A DNA stretch of 22,776 nucleotides from a virus, in IMG/VR virus record IMGVR_UViG_3300046028_001848, positions 1 through 22,776 of that record, one strand, 5' to 3'. Position numbers and translations under genes: made by a program. Positions 21,420 to 22,776 of this stretch are shown in pieces. Position 1 is the stretch's first letter. Every line of letters starts with the position of its first letter. The notes under the pieces were generated by a model. It ran no database searches. It saw nothing but the letters and a program-made list of their open reading frames with translations, and was not told the origin of the DNA.

Positions 21420-22776
21420 ATGAATTTTGCAAAATATTTACCATCAGCATTGCAAGGCTTAATGCCTGGTGAGTCTAGCGGTATGCCTGACGAAATACCT
21501 CAAGACGATGCAATGATGCAGCTTGAACTGCAACGCAGGATGAAGTTTGCTGATGCCCTGCGTCAACAAGAAGCGCCTCAAGGTCAAATGGTATCAGGGC
21601 ATTATGTGGCTCCATCATGGACGCAACATTTAGCTGGTTTAGCTAATAAGTATGTTGCCGGCAAGCAAGAAAAAGGTGCAATAAAACAATATGGCGATTA
21701 TCAAGCAGCACAAAATGCCAAATTAGCCGAATTGTTAAAACCTGAAGCAAACTTAGAGCCTTCTTACAATGAGTCTGGCAATCAGCCAATGATTAATGAA
21801 ACTCAAGCAATGCCTGATAAGAATGCGTTTTTGGCTAAAGCATTACAAGCAAGGCCAGATCTAGCTCCAAAATTATTAGAAATGCAATTAGGCAATATGT
21901 TTACAGAAGAAAAACCAATGACTGTAAGCCCCGGTGCTAGAGTTATTGATAAGCAAGGCAACTTGATTTATGAGAATCCAAAAGAAGAGATTGCTAAATC
22001 TAAATATGCCAATGTGCAACAAGATCCGCAAACAGGAAAAATGTATGGTGTAAACATTACTACTAATGTAATGGAAGAGATACCGGGTGCAGCAATGACA
22101 CCAAAACCAGCCATGACTGCTTATGAGCAAGCATCTTTAGGATTAAGGCGTCAAGAAATTAACAAAAAAGAAGACAATAACTTTGACAGCGAAACAATAG
22201 ACATGTTGGCCGATCAAGCTTTAACTGGCGATAAGTCTGTGTTTAGTGGCCGGGGTATGACAGGCGCAAACCTTGGTGCTATTCGTCAACGCATGAATCA
22301 AAAAATGCGTGATAGAGGTATGACAGGTGCTGACATTGCTGCTGCTAACGCTCAATTTATGGGCTTCGGCGCTGCTCAAAGAACTGCTGGTGTTAAAGGT
22401 GCCAATGTGCAGTTGGCTGGTGCTGAATTCCAAGGCTTATTGCCACTTGCAAAAGAAGCTTCTTCTGCCGTATCAAGAAGCAAAATCTTACCATTTGGTA
22501 AAGTTCAAATTATGTTTAATGAGCAAACCAATGACCCGGCATTGCGTGAATTTGCTGCAGTCAATAACGGTATTATCAACACATATGCTAGAGCGATTAG
22601 TCCTACTGGTGTACCTACCGTGTCCGATAAAGACCATGCTCGTAAAATATTGTCTACAGCCTTTGACCAAAAATCATACGAAGCAACTCTTAATATGCTT
22701 AATAGGGAAATTGCTGCTGCTATGCAATCTCCAATTCATGTCAGGGAATCTTTGCGTCAAGAAATTACCGGAAGAG
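21420..22776 (+). CDS. Large virion/ejection-type protein, 3' end beyond window
   Basis: An open frame of 452 codons from ATG 21420 to the right edge without a stop. The start overlaps nothing and lies one base after the preceding stop. The product is Gln/Ala/Glu-rich and largely helical, with no membrane segment. Recognisable stretches are WTQHLAGLANKYVAGKQEKG, SVFSGRGMTGANLGAIRQRM, NGIINTYARAISPTGVPTVS and KDHARKILSTAFDQKSYEA. The last two resemble a segment seen in large structural proteins of many phages, from memory. Its place after tail genes suggests an internal or ejected virion protein. Confidence 0.7.
   Translation, partial: MNFAKYLPSALQGLMPGESSGMPDEIPQDDAMMQLELQRRMKFADALRQQEAPQGQMVSGHYVAPSWTQHLAGLANKYVAGKQEKGAIKQYGDYQAAQNAKLAELLKPEANLEPSYNESGNQPMINETQAMPDKNAFLAKALQARPDLAPKLLEMQLGNMFTEEKPMTVSPGARVIDKQGNLIYENPKEEIAKSKYANVQQDPQTGKMYGVNITTNVMEEIPGAAMTPKPAMTAYEQASLGLRRQEINKKEDNNFDSETIDMLADQALTGDKSVFSGRGMTGANLGAIRQRMNQKMRDRGMTGADIAAANAQFMGFGAAQRTAGVKGANVQLAGAEFQGLLPLAKEASSAVSRSKILPFGKVQIMFNEQTNDPALREFAAVNNGIINTYARAISPTGVPTVSDKDHARKILSTAFDQKSYEATLNMLNREIAAAMQSPIHVRESLRQEITGR

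Noticed and set aside
21888-22670. Minus-strand open frames of 60-80 codons near the right edge
   Set aside because: Antisense to the continuous 452-codon plus-strand frame and of unlikely composition.

Overview
This window is part of a tailed double-stranded DNA phage or prophage genome. It is almost fully coding, with short intergenic gaps, many 1-14 nt gene overlaps and two divergent gene blocks. No host gene, tRNA, rRNA, integrase, insertion sequence or CRISPR array was seen. The portal/scaffold/capsid/gp10-like set suggests a short-tailed (P22-like podovirus) virion. The host cannot be fixed from the sequence. The moderately AT-rich composition, consensus sigma70-type promoters, AGGAG ribosome sites and gene families I associate with proteobacterial, perhaps freshwater betaproteobacterial, phages are consistent with a Gram-negative host; this is inference.

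Layout. (1) Positions 1-940, minus strand: a cluster of small genes of unknown function (51, 111, 38 and 64 aa, plus the first 13 codons of another that runs off the left edge). They are read from two strong promoters that share a 26-bp upstream block; one carries a palindromic operator-like element. (2) 941-1137: divergent control region. A probable rightward promoter leads into about 107 nt of structured leader that ends in a strong intrinsic terminator placed directly in front of the ribosome site of the first rightward gene. (3) 1138-5925, plus strand: early/replication/recombination block with a YdaU-like (DUF1376) protein, a primase-type zinc-finger protein, a DnaB-like helicase, small membrane and accessory proteins, a NinB-like protein, a winged-helix protein, an HNH/DUF1364-like protein, a RusA-like resolvase and a small protein resembling late antiterminator Q. 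(4) 5926-6062: a near-consensus promoter, about 95 nt of structured RNA and an intrinsic terminator, the same arrangement as lambda Q-pR'-tR'. (5) 6129-22776, plus strand: late block with terminase subunits, portal, a tail fibre with an S74 chaperone domain, scaffold, major capsid, adaptor-like protein, gp10-like tail protein, a GNAT-like acetyltransferase, a second S74-containing virion protein and a large virion-type protein cut by the right edge.

Working model (inference): early rightward transcription starts near 1020 and must pass the leader terminator to express replication genes and the Q-like gene. The Q-like product then lets polymerase starting near 5968 pass the 6062 terminator into the late operon. 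A UUCG-loop terminator at 16799-16823 probably lowers transcription after the capsid and decoration genes. No stretch over 300 bases lacks a gene; the longest gap (875-1137) is the divergent control region.
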